Shown here piece after piece: positions 6,697 to 13,262 of a stretch of DNA of 14,384 bases (positions within the stretch are counted from its first letter, which is position 1; each line of letters begins with the position of its first letter). Both the position numbers and the translations under genes were made by a program. The stretch is from an uncultured Clostridia bacterium (GTDB taxonomy: Bacteria; Bacillota; Clostridia; JAAYHZ01), in the NCBI GenBank assembly GCA_937894465.1, contig CALCRE010000052.1:1-14384 (forward strand), read 5' to 3'. A model generated the notes under the pieces. It did no database searches, had not been told where the DNA came from, and worked only from the letters and a program-made list of their open reading frames with translations.

Positions 6697-6718
6697 CCGA
6701 AAGTAACTTTACGCTAGC
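6697..6718 (-). repeat. ISLre2 right terminal inverted repeat
   Basis: The reverse complement matches the left end at 19 of 22 positions, and the right copy of the target duplication begins immediately outside it. Confidence 0.85.
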
Positions 6719-6727
6719 AGTAATGTT
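6719..6727. repeat. Target-site duplication, right copy (AGTAATGTT)
   Basis: Identical to 4551-4559. Together the two copies define the insertion point and confirm both element ends. Confidence 0.85.
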
Positions 6728-6840
6728 GATGTGCGCTGCATGATAAAATGGCTATAAGGAATGATCACGTGGATTATGCTGACAAAAGAGCCTTATCCTT
6801 GAATCGTTCTTAATTGGAAAACACACTCCTTCCATGAACT

Positions 6841-6957
6841 GTGGCAAAAGCGTCTAATAACCAAACTGAACAGTTTGGCGGGACTGAAATACTTTCCGCT
6901 GATGCAGCCTGGCTCGTCATGAATGCTTTTTTACAAAGCAAGATGAATAAAGACTAA
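6841..6957 (+). pseudogene. Possible 3' remnant of an unidentified gene
   Basis: A 38-codon open stretch ends F-G-G-T-E-I-L-S-A-D-A-A-W-L-V-M-N-A-F-L-Q-S-K and a stop. Its composition looks protein-like, and the E-I-L-S-x-x-A-A-W-L run is loosely reminiscent of the C-terminal part of penicillin-binding proteins. It has no start or ribosome binding site, and upstream frames are closed by stops. It may be the tail of a decayed gene or chance. The rest of the 6728-7003 gap holds nothing I can assign except the palindrome at 6861-6878. Confidence 0.15.
6861..6878. repeat. Perfect 18-bp palindrome, possible operator
   Basis: CCAAACTG (6861-6868), two A bases, then CAGTTTGG (6871-6878) form a perfect palindrome with almost no loop. 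That geometry suits a dimeric DNA-binding protein better than a hairpin. It lies about 125 bases upstream of the amidohydrolase promoter and is not followed by a T run. No regulator gene is in the window. Confidence 0.45.
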
Positions 6958-7003
6958 ACATGACATTCTAATACAATTTGTTGGCATCATCAGATCTCTT
7001 GTA

Positions 7004-7032
7004 TTGAAATGAACCGGTCAAACCGGTAGAAT
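7004..7032 (+). promoter_or_regulatory. Promoter of the amidohydrolase-M20 operon
   Basis: TTGAAA (7004-7009) and TAGAAT (7027-7032) are separated by exactly 17 bases, each one mismatch from consensus. The ribosome binding site of the first gene (GGAGGTG at 7071) lies about 40 bases downstream. The spacer contains a palindrome (see 7013-7027), so the promoter is probably repressible. Confidence 0.65.
7013..7027. promoter_or_regulatory. Palindromic operator between -35 and -10
   Basis: ACCGGT, CAA, ACCGGT form a perfect 6-3-6 inverted repeat that fills nearly the whole promoter spacer. The inner GT-NNN-AC core agrees with operators of the GntR/FadR regulator subfamily; that link is inference. 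Binding here would block RNA polymerase directly. Confidence 0.5.
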
Positions 7033-7082
7033 TGTTAATATTAAGTGCATAAGAACCGAATCTATCTTTTGGAGGTGTAGCC

Positions 7083-7895
7083 GTGTTTTTAAAAGAACAA
7101 ATGAAGCTGTTCGAACAAAACAAGGTGGTCAACTGGCATGAGCATGTCAGAGGCGACCGGAGCGGGCAGTTGGATGTTGAACAATGTGATTTGTTGGTGG
7201 AATCGGCACAAAAAGCCCATATGGATGTTCTCGTAGTCTCAAGGCCGATTTCGGGAGGAAGTCCCACTCCGGATGAATTCAGAACCAATAACAATGTGGT
7301 TGCAGCAGCCATGAAAAGGCATCCCGGCATCATTCAAGGAATGGCATTTGTCAATCCCGGTTTTAAAAAGGAAGCTTTGGCTGAAATCGACCGCTGCGTC
7401 AATGAACTTGGGATGGTCGGCATAAAGCTATATAATCAATATTTCATATCCGATCCGGTGCTCCGACCCATCATTGAAAAATGTATTGAACTGGATATCC
7501 CTATTTTAGAACATGCAGGAAAACTAAATTTGGTTCCTAATCCTCAACCTACCATTTCCGACGGTACTCATTTTGCCAAGGCTGCAAAAGAATACCCCGA
7601 AGGGATATTCATCGAAGCCCACATCGGAGGCGGGGGAGATTGGCAATGGTCATTGAAAGCCATTGCGGATCATCCTAATGTATATACCGATATCAGCGGA
7701 AGCGTTTATGATGAAGGGATCATCGAACAAACTGTACATTACTTAGGAGCGAACCGGACATTGTTCGGTACCGACGGGTCGTTTTCACAATCCATTGGCA
7801 AACTGTTAGGTGCGAATATCTCACAACAAGATAAAATCACTATATTGAACAATCCTGCTTTTGCTCGATATCTTGAAAGGGGGCGAAAAGGATGA
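7083..7895 (+). CDS. Amidohydrolase family 2 metal-dependent hydrolase
   Basis: This 270-residue protein is a TIM-barrel hydrolase or decarboxylase of the Amidohydro_2 type. The expected metal ligands are all present: H19-x-H21 in N-W-H-E-H, H144 in L-E-H-A-G, H180 in E-A-H-I-G-G, and D231 in L-F-G-T-D. K115 in G-I-K-L-Y sits after strand 4. The start is GTG, seven bases after GGAGG (7071-7075). It is the first gene of a three-gene unit, with its stop overlapping the next start as ATGA. No signal peptide is present, so it acts in the cytosol. The family acts on C-N, C-O or C-C bonds of small acids and amides. The substrate is not predictable, but pairing with an M20 peptidase hints at an N-acylated or amide-linked compound. 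Confidence 0.85.
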   Translation: MFLKEQMKLFEQNKVVNWHEHVRGDRSGQLDVEQCDLLVESAQKAHMDVLVVSRPISGGSPTPDEFRTNNNVVAAAMKRHPGIIQGMAFVNPGFKKEALAEIDRCVNELGMVGIKLYNQYFISDPVLRPIIEKCIELDIPILEHAGKLNLVPNPQPTISDGTHFAKAAKEYPEGIFIEAHIGGGGDWQWSLKAIADHPNVYTDISGSVYDEGIIEQTVHYLGANRTLFGTDGSFSQSIGKLLGANISQQDKITILNNPAFARYLERGRKG

Positions 7896-8701
7896 TTTAT
7901 GACGTCAATACATATATCGGCCACTGGCCGTTCCGTCAATTAAGAAACAACACCGCAGAAGGGTTGGTTAAAAAGATGGATGAAGCAGGTATATCCGTTG
8001 CTTGTGTTTCTTCGGTACATTCCATATTCTATAAAGACACCCAAGAAGGTAATATGGAACTTGTAAAAGAAATTGCTCCTTATCAAAATCGCTTTTTACC
8101 ATTTGCCATTATCAATCCTACCTATCCCGCCTGGAAAAATGATTTTTTGACCGGTATTCAGAAAATGAATATGAAAGGTTTGGAGTTGTACCCATACTAC
8201 CATCAATACAATCTGACCTGCCCGGAAAGTGTGGAATTGGTAAGATTGGCAGGAGAGCTAGGTCTACCGGTACATCTGCCTTGTGCCGTGGTGAATATGC
8301 GGCAAAGACATTGGATGGATACGCAAGAAAACTTGGATTACGGTCAAGTGGAGCGTTTATTGTCTTTATGTCCAGATACGGATGTGATTATTACAAACGG
8401 ACCGAGCGACATCATTGCACAAAAACTTCAAAAAGTCACTCGGGAACGCAAAGGAAAGGTGTTTTACGATTTTGCACGAGTGGAGGTTTATCCGATTCGC
8501 GGTGCAAAGACAAATTTCCAAGGGTTGGTTGCAGCTGCAGGTGTTGACCGTATCGTGTTCGGTTCCTGTATGCCTTTCCAATATTTGGAGCCCCAGCTGA
8601 TCAGGTTGAATGAAATGGGTTTTGAAAAAGACGATCTGGAAAAGATACTGTTTAAGAATATGACATACATCATCGATAAGGAGTCCGCGAATGTACTTTA
8701 G
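7892..8701 (+). CDS. Amidohydrolase-2 paralogue with degenerate metal site
   Basis: This 269-residue protein shares size and strand order with the preceding gene. The N-terminus reads D4-V-N6-T-Y8-I-G-x-W-P-F where the D-x-H-x-H metal motif belongs, so both histidines are replaced. H128 in P-V-H-L-P is kept. The second barrel histidine is N169 (I-I-T-N-G-P), and the terminal catalytic aspartate is C226 (V-F-G-S-C-M-P-F). It is therefore unlikely to bind zinc in the usual way. It may be a pseudoenzyme subunit of the upstream amidohydrolase, or have an altered chemistry. The ATG overlaps the upstream stop by four bases and the end overlaps the M20 gene by eleven, so the three products are probably made in fixed ratio. 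Confidence 0.8.
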   Translation: MIYDVNTYIGHWPFRQLRNNTAEGLVKKMDEAGISVACVSSVHSIFYKDTQEGNMELVKEIAPYQNRFLPFAIINPTYPAWKNDFLTGIQKMNMKGLELYPYYHQYNLTCPESVELVRLAGELGLPVHLPCAVVNMRQRHWMDTQENLDYGQVERLLSLCPDTDVIITNGPSDIIAQKLQKVTRERKGKVFYDFARVEVYPIRGAKTNFQGLVAAAGVDRIVFGSCMPFQYLEPQLIRLNEMGFEKDDLEKILFKNMTYIIDKESANVL

Positions 8702-9815
8702 TGACTTTAATTTGGAACAATATCTCAATGAGTTGGAGACTGTGGTGAACATTGACAGTGGGACCGTTACTCCGGAAGGGGTGGCCAAAGTTGCGGATTT
8801 TTTTAAAAACAAATTCGAGCAAATAGGATGCTTGACGGAGACTTTTCATTTCTCACCTGAGATCGGCCCCTGTGTTAAAATACAAACCAAGGATACGGAT
8901 CAATATGATGTTGTTCTTGTCGGGCACATAGATACGGTTTTCCCTTTGGGAACGGTTCAAGAAAGACCTTTTAAAAGGAAAGACAATATTGTATATGGTC
9001 CCGGAACCGCGGACATGAAAGCCGGCGTCCTGTCGGCTTATTATGTAGTCAAAGAGCTTATAAAACAAAAAGAACGTGATTTGTCCGTTTGTGTGTTGAT
9101 CAATTGCGATGAAGAAATCGGATCCATCCATTCCACTCCATGGATCAAGGAGCATGGTGCAAAATGCAAAGCGGCATTTATATATGAACCCGGGCGATCG
9201 GACGGATCCTTTGTGGTAGAGAGAAAAGGGACAGCTAAATATGAAATATCATTCAAGGGGATTTCCGCACATTCCGGGGCGGATCCGGAAAGAGGGAGAA
9301 GTGCGATTACTGAAATGGCCCATTGGATTGTGGCATTGGATCAATTGAATGATTACGAGAAGGGATTTACACTGAACACAGGGATTGTCAAGGGTGGTGT
9401 GGTGACCAACATGGTTGCCGGACACGCAATGATGAAGCTGGACACAAGGTTCAAAGATATGAAACACTACGAACAAATCCAACAAAAGATCAAGCATATG
9501 ACGGATCACCCCTTTATAGAGGGTGTGACGGCTATGGCAAAACAAATCAGTTTCCGTGAACCTATGAATCCACATGATCAAACTTTTGCATTGATGAACA
9601 AGCTGGAAGAGCTCGGCAAAAAACTGGATGTTCCCGTAACATGGAAAGCTACGGGAGGGGTTTCGGATGGAAATGGAATTTCTGCATTAGGGATTCCGGT
9701 ATTAGACGGATGTGGTCCCGTCGGGGGACATTCTCATAATGAAAATGAGTATATTGAGACGGATTCCATCTTGCCCCGGATGAAATTATTATACGAACTG
9801 ATATTGGCGTTATGA
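8691..9815 (+). CDS. M20 family metallopeptidase (CPG2/ArgE-like)
   Basis: This cytosolic 374-residue di-zinc hydrolase cleaves the amide bond of N-acyl amino acids or small peptides. Ligands and catalytic residues are visible: H79-I-D81 in V-G-H-I-D-T-V-F, bridging D108 in P-G-T-A-D-M-K-A-G, E141/E142 in C-D-E-E-I-G-S, E166 in Y-E-P-G, and H349 in S-H-N-E-N-E. H194 in S-A-H-S-G-A-D-P-E marks the dimerisation (lid) domain. The G-G-V-S-D-G-N C-terminal stretch resembles the glutamate carboxypeptidase branch. AAGGAG (8678-8683) lies seven bases before the ATG, inside the upstream gene. As last gene of the operon it probably completes hydrolysis of the compound handled by the two amidohydrolases. 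The exact substrate is unknown. Confidence 0.9.
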   Translation: MYFSDFNLEQYLNELETVVNIDSGTVTPEGVAKVADFFKNKFEQIGCLTETFHFSPEIGPCVKIQTKDTDQYDVVLVGHIDTVFPLGTVQERPFKRKDNIVYGPGTADMKAGVLSAYYVVKELIKQKERDLSVCVLINCDEEIGSIHSTPWIKEHGAKCKAAFIYEPGRSDGSFVVERKGTAKYEISFKGISAHSGADPERGRSAITEMAHWIVALDQLNDYEKGFTLNTGIVKGGVVTNMVAGHAMMKLDTRFKDMKHYEQIQQKIKHMTDHPFIEGVTAMAKQISFREPMNPHDQTFALMNKLEELGKKLDVPVTWKATGGVSDGNGISALGIPVLDGCGPVGGHSHNENEYIETDSILPRMKLLYELILAL

Positions 9816-9892
9816 GATGCATATAATGAGTAAAAATATTTTATATAATTTAATGAATTTTGTATGCATTTCGTATAAAATGAATGATAGAA

Positions 9893-9910
9893 ACCGATGG
9901 AAAAATCGGT
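9893..9910 (+). other. Small hairpin in the ydjI leader
   Basis: ACCGAT (9893-9898) and ATCGGT (9905-9910) pair around a GGAAAA loop, upstream of the ribosome binding site at 9942. The upstream TATAAA (9874-9879) could be a -10 box but has no good -35. No clear sigma-W type (GAAAC...CGTA) promoter was found. Confidence 0.3.
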
Positions 9911-9955
9911 ATATGCAACGGGAAAAAATTCGGCTATACGGAAGGAGCGATATTT

Positions 9956-11329
9956 ATGGGACTCATTAGAGCGGCTTTAGGAACAGTTAACGGTGCATTG
10001 GCTGATCAATGGCTTGAGACGATTGAACCGGAAAAAATAGACAATACGATTATAGCAACATATGGTGTTACGGTTAACAATAGAAGGAATGCACGGGGAT
10101 CTAACAGAAAAGGAACCGAGGATGTTATATCCAACGGATCCATCATTCATGTACCGGAAAATGTATTTATGCTTTTGGTGGACGGGGGAAAAATAATTTC
10201 GGCAACGGACGAGGCCGGATATTACCAAGTAGATAACTCCAGAGCACCATCGATCTTTTTCCAATCGGATGAGGATGTTGTGTTACCCGGATACAATAAC
10301 ACCGGAAGAAATGCCATCCAAAGACCGGGCGGCATTATCAATACATTAAAAGACTCATGGGAAAGATTCAAATTCGGCGGAACCACTCCTTTGAAACAAA
10401 GGGTTATTTACATTAATAAACAGGAATTGCCGGGTATTCGTTTCGGAACTAAAAATCCCGTTCCTTACACTGACAGAGTGTTGGTACCGGGCAGACCGGT
10501 TCCCTGTAAAGTGACTTCTTTCGGAACCTATTCCATTAAAGTTTCCGACCCCATGTTGTTTTACAGTGAAGTATGCAACAAGACGGATAACGTGAATTTC
10601 GCCGTGGAAGATATGGCGGAACAGTATCTTAACGAATTTTTAATGGCATATACAACCGCTTTGGCAAGCTTGTCCCTAGACAATGTCATGGTATCGGATA
10701 TTCCCATCAAGACCATGGAGCTAGGCCAATATATGGCTGATGTTTTGGATAAGGAATGGCTGAATAAAAGAGGTTTCTATATTCACAGCGTCGGAATCGG
10801 TGGTATATCCTTTGATGAGCAAACCAACAAGCTTTTGGACAGATATGCAAATGACTCCATTCTTCTGGATCCGAATGTTCGCGCAGCCAGGATGACCTCG
10901 GGTATGGCCGCAGGCCTTGAAGCTGCAGGTTCCAATGAAGGCGGCGCCATGATGGGTTTTGCCGGTATGTCCATGGGAATGAACGCAGCTCAAGCGACCG
11001 GGACAATGCCTTATCAACAACAGCAAGCACCGGCACCTCAAAACACTGCACCTGCTGCAGGTGTAGTTGCAGCAACCGGCGCAGGTTGGGCATGTTCTGC
11101 TTGCGGTAACCGTATGCCTCAAGACTCAAAATTCTGTTCAGCATGCGGAGCAAGCAAACCTGTAGAACAGTCAAATAATTGGAAGTGTTCTTGTGGAAAC
11201 GATAATGCAGGCGGAAAGTTCTGCAGTAACTGCGGAAAGAAGAGACCAGAAAATATTCAATGCAAAAAATGCGGAAAAGAATATAACACGCCTCCTAAAT
11301 TCTGCAGCGAGTGCGGCGAGCCTTTTTAA
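9956..11329 (+). CDS. ydjI: SPFH-domain protein with three C-terminal zinc ribbons (YdjI-like)
   Basis: The N-terminus M-G-L-I-R-A-A-L-G-T-V-N-G-A-L-A-D-Q-W is the hallmark of YdjI-type proteins ('virion core protein' in older annotations), and residues to about 320 form the SPFH/band-7-like body. A low-complexity linker rich in M, G, A and Q follows. Then come three zinc ribbons: C380/C383-C394/C397, C411/C413-C423/C426 and C436/C439-C450/C453. At 457 residues it is longer than B. subtilis YdjI, mainly from this tail. The start at 9956 is eight bases after AAGGAG (9942-9947). The frame opens 24 codons earlier but has no site there. In B. subtilis YdjI links the PspA-family protein to the YdjG/YdjH membrane pair. 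Here ydjG- and ydjH-like genes follow directly, supporting the same role in membrane protection. Confidence 0.85.
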   Translation: MGLIRAALGTVNGALADQWLETIEPEKIDNTIIATYGVTVNNRRNARGSNRKGTEDVISNGSIIHVPENVFMLLVDGGKIISATDEAGYYQVDNSRAPSIFFQSDEDVVLPGYNNTGRNAIQRPGGIINTLKDSWERFKFGGTTPLKQRVIYINKQELPGIRFGTKNPVPYTDRVLVPGRPVPCKVTSFGTYSIKVSDPMLFYSEVCNKTDNVNFAVEDMAEQYLNEFLMAYTTALASLSLDNVMVSDIPIKTMELGQYMADVLDKEWLNKRGFYIHSVGIGGISFDEQTNKLLDRYANDSILLDPNVRAARMTSGMAAGLEAAGSNEGGAMMGFAGMSMGMNAAQATGTMPYQQQQAPAPQNTAPAAGVVAATGAGWACSACGNRMPQDSKFCSACGASKPVEQSNNWKCSCGNDNAGGKFCSNCGKKRPENIQCKKCGKEYNTPPKFCSECGEPF

Positions 11330-11338
11330 GGTGAGGAT

Positions 11339-12410
11339 ATGAGCAAAGTTCAAGAATATAAATGTTTAAATTGTCGGGCGGGTCTCCATTTTGATCCGCC
11401 TTCAGGTAAATGGAAATGCGGTTACTGTTTTAGTGTCTTTGACAAAGAAGCTTTAGAGAAAGCATATGGTAAAGACCTCCATAAAACAAATACCGCCGAA
11501 GAGAAGACCGAACAAAAGACCCAGCAAAAGCAATCCCCGGAGCTTGAATCCTATCGATGCACAAGCTGCGGTGCGGAATTGGTCACGGATCAAACAGTTT
11601 CGCCTACTTTTTGTTTGTATTGCAAAAACCCCACCATTATCAAGGAGAGATTTACCGGTAAATTCGAGCCTAGATTTGTGATTCCCTTTAAATTGACCAA
11701 GGATCAAGCAGTATCCATCTTATAACCAATGGATTAAGAAACGTCGTTTTGTTCCTGATGAATTCAAAGCACAAGAAGAGGTCGAAAAAATTACCGGTAT
11801 TTATGCACCCTTCTGGCTTTATGACAGTAATGTACACGGAATGGTGGAAGGTGAGGGAAGACAGGTTCGACACTGGAGAATGGGGAACTATGCATACACT
11901 CAAACAAAATTCTATCGGATCTTCCGGGAAGGTACTGTTTTGTATGAGCATGTTCCGGTGGATGCATCGAAAAAATTGGATGATACTTTGATGAAGGATA
12001 TCGAACCATATAACTATACCGACTTAAAGGACTTTTCCATGGAATATTTGTCGGGCTTTATGGCGGAAAAATATGACGTTCAATCCGATGAAGCGGAAGG
12101 CATTATGAAAAACCGGGTGGAGCGATATGTTGAACAACGGCTTCAGGGAACCATAACGGGATATACATCCACCATGATGTCAAATAAAAACGTACGGTTT
12201 ACAAAAATAGATTCCAATTACGCTATGTTACCGGTCTATTTATTGGTACACAAATATAAAGGAAAACAATACATGTTTGCAGTGAACGGTCAGTCCGGTA
12301 AGGTGACCGGCACCACACCGGTGTCATTTCCAAAGCAACTTATTTTTGCATTGGTTGCTTTTGTGATCACTTGGTTCATTGTTGTGATCGGAGGTGCTTT
12401 CCTTGCCTAA
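11339..12410 (+). pseudogene. ydjG: YdjG-like zinc-ribbon membrane protein, interrupted by a frameshift
   Basis: The gene starts with two CxxC...CxxC zinc ribbons (C9/C12-C27/C30 and C74/C77-C92/C95) joined by a charged linker. The frame stops at 11723-11725. The homologous sequence continues one frame over from 11721 (Y-N-Q-W-I-K-K-R-R-F-V-P, then I-T-G-I-Y-A-P-F-W-L-Y-D) to 12410 and ends in a transmembrane helix (V-A-F-V-I-T-W-F-I-V-V-I). Removing one T of the TT at 11720-11721 restores a protein of about 356 residues, close to B. subtilis YdjG. Natural mutation or a sequencing error are both possible. Codon use and the intact downstream part suggest very recent damage. AAGGTG lies five bases before the ATG, and only nine bases separate it from ydjI. 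If intact, it would be a membrane anchor that works with YdjH. Confidence 0.8.
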
Positions 12411-13236
12411 TCAAAGAAGAAGGTTCTTTTTTCTACTAATTTTGTTTCTTGTGCTGATCCCCATCAGTGTACCTGCTTCGCAGACGGACAATATCCGGGA
12501 TGAGTTAAGCTATTTAAGCCAAGATGAAATCATGGAACTGCAAGGGCTCATTGACGAAATCATAACACAATATGATATGGATATGGTTATTGTCATTACA
12601 GACGATGTGGGAGGAAAATCTTCCATGAATTTCGCTGATGATTATTACGACGACAATGGGTATGGGATCGGGTACGATGCTTCCGGATTGTTATTGCTTA
12701 TCAATATGGAAGACGGTGAATATTGGATGTCTACTGCAGGAGAAGCCATCAGGGTGTTTACCGACAACAGGATCGATGCAATGGGCAAACGGCTTGCCGG
12801 ACACCTTTCAAAGGGTGATTGGTATCGGGCTTGTTTGTCATTTGTTAACGACGCCAAGAGATACATGAGTGAAGGCATCCCTCAAGGGCAGTACACCGAA
12901 GAAAATCAATACGGTCCCGGATATACCCCTCCGTCCACATGGGAGAAGATGATCGGGCAAATGAATAAGGGGATCACCTACGTGATTGCTCTCATTGCAT
13001 CCGTCATAATCACCGCCATCGCGAGTGCAGCCGGTAAAAGGCAAAATACAACCAATTTAACCACATATGAAGAAGAGGGTTCGTTTCAATTAATCAACAC
13101 CCGGGATGATTATATAAGGGAAACCACCACACGTGTACGTGTCAACGATTCTTCTTCAGGTGGTAGTGGCAATAGAAGCAGTACCCACAGAAGTAGCAGC
13201 GGAAGAAGCCATGGAGGCGGCGGTGGGAAGTTTTAA
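12403..13236 (+). CDS. ydjH: TPM-domain membrane protein (YdjH-like)
   Basis: An N-terminal signal sequence or anchor (Q-R-R-R-F-F-F-L-L-I-L-F) is followed by a TPM domain (about residues 35-155, with Y-W-M-S-T-A-G-E-A-I-R and the D-N-R-I-D-A-M helix) predicted outside the membrane. A transmembrane helix lies near 191-210, then a cytosolic tail that is Ser/Gly-rich and ends G-G-G-G-G-K-F, typical of TPM/YgcG-type proteins. The start is placed at TTG 12403, seven bases after GGAGGT (12390-12395). The GTG at 12394 lies inside that site and cannot be used. It overlaps the end of the ydjG-like gene by eight bases, indicating coupled translation and a complex of the two products, as known for B. 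subtilis YdjG/YdjH. The length is 277 residues, near the family norm. Confidence 0.85.
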   Translation: MPNQRRRFFFLLILFLVLIPISVPASQTDNIRDELSYLSQDEIMELQGLIDEIITQYDMDMVIVITDDVGGKSSMNFADDYYDDNGYGIGYDASGLLLLINMEDGEYWMSTAGEAIRVFTDNRIDAMGKRLAGHLSKGDWYRACLSFVNDAKRYMSEGIPQGQYTEENQYGPGYTPPSTWEKMIGQMNKGITYVIALIASVIITAIASAAGKRQNTTNLTTYEEEGSFQLINTRDDYIRETTTRVRVNDSSSGGSGNRSSTHRSSSGRSHGGGGGKF

Positions 13237-13262
13237 AAACAAATAACTTTTAGGAGAATAGT

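Larger units (their letters stand above)
4560..6718 (-). mobile_element. Complete ISLre2-family insertion sequence
   Basis: The 2,159-bp element is bounded by 22-bp imperfect inverted repeats (4560-4581 and 6697-6718) that agree at 19 of 22 positions. The shared core is AGCGT, then TTACTTTCGG at the inner end. Directly outside lie identical 9-bp target duplications. Inside, a full-length UPF0236/ISLre2 transposase runs on the minus strand and is followed by a 0.5-kb non-coding tail. Perfect target duplications and an undamaged transposase indicate a fairly recent insertion. It interrupted the intergenic region between the aminotransferase and the amidohydrolase operon and broke no recognisable gene. 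Confidence 0.9.

Noticed and set aside
8366..8812. 148-codon minus-strand frame across the amidohydrolase/M20 junction
   Set aside because: It overlaps two genes with clear catalytic motifs and coupled starts on the plus strand, and has no ribosome binding site.
9817..9869. Terminator after the M20 gene from ATGCATA/TATGCAT
   Set aside because: The 7-bp arms are 39 bases apart, AT-rich, and not followed by a T run. No convincing terminator was found there.
10707..11174. 155-codon minus-strand frame inside the ydjI-like gene
   Set aside because: It is antisense to well-supported zinc-ribbon coding sequence. Its odd composition comes from the mirrored repeats of that gene, and no start site is seen.
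11711..11726. Programmed +1 frameshift like that of prfB
   Set aside because: The slip site is TTA-TAA-C. A leucine tRNA on UUA would re-pair poorly with UAU, and there is no Shine-Dalgarno-like stimulator a few bases upstream. A mutation or sequencing error is simpler.
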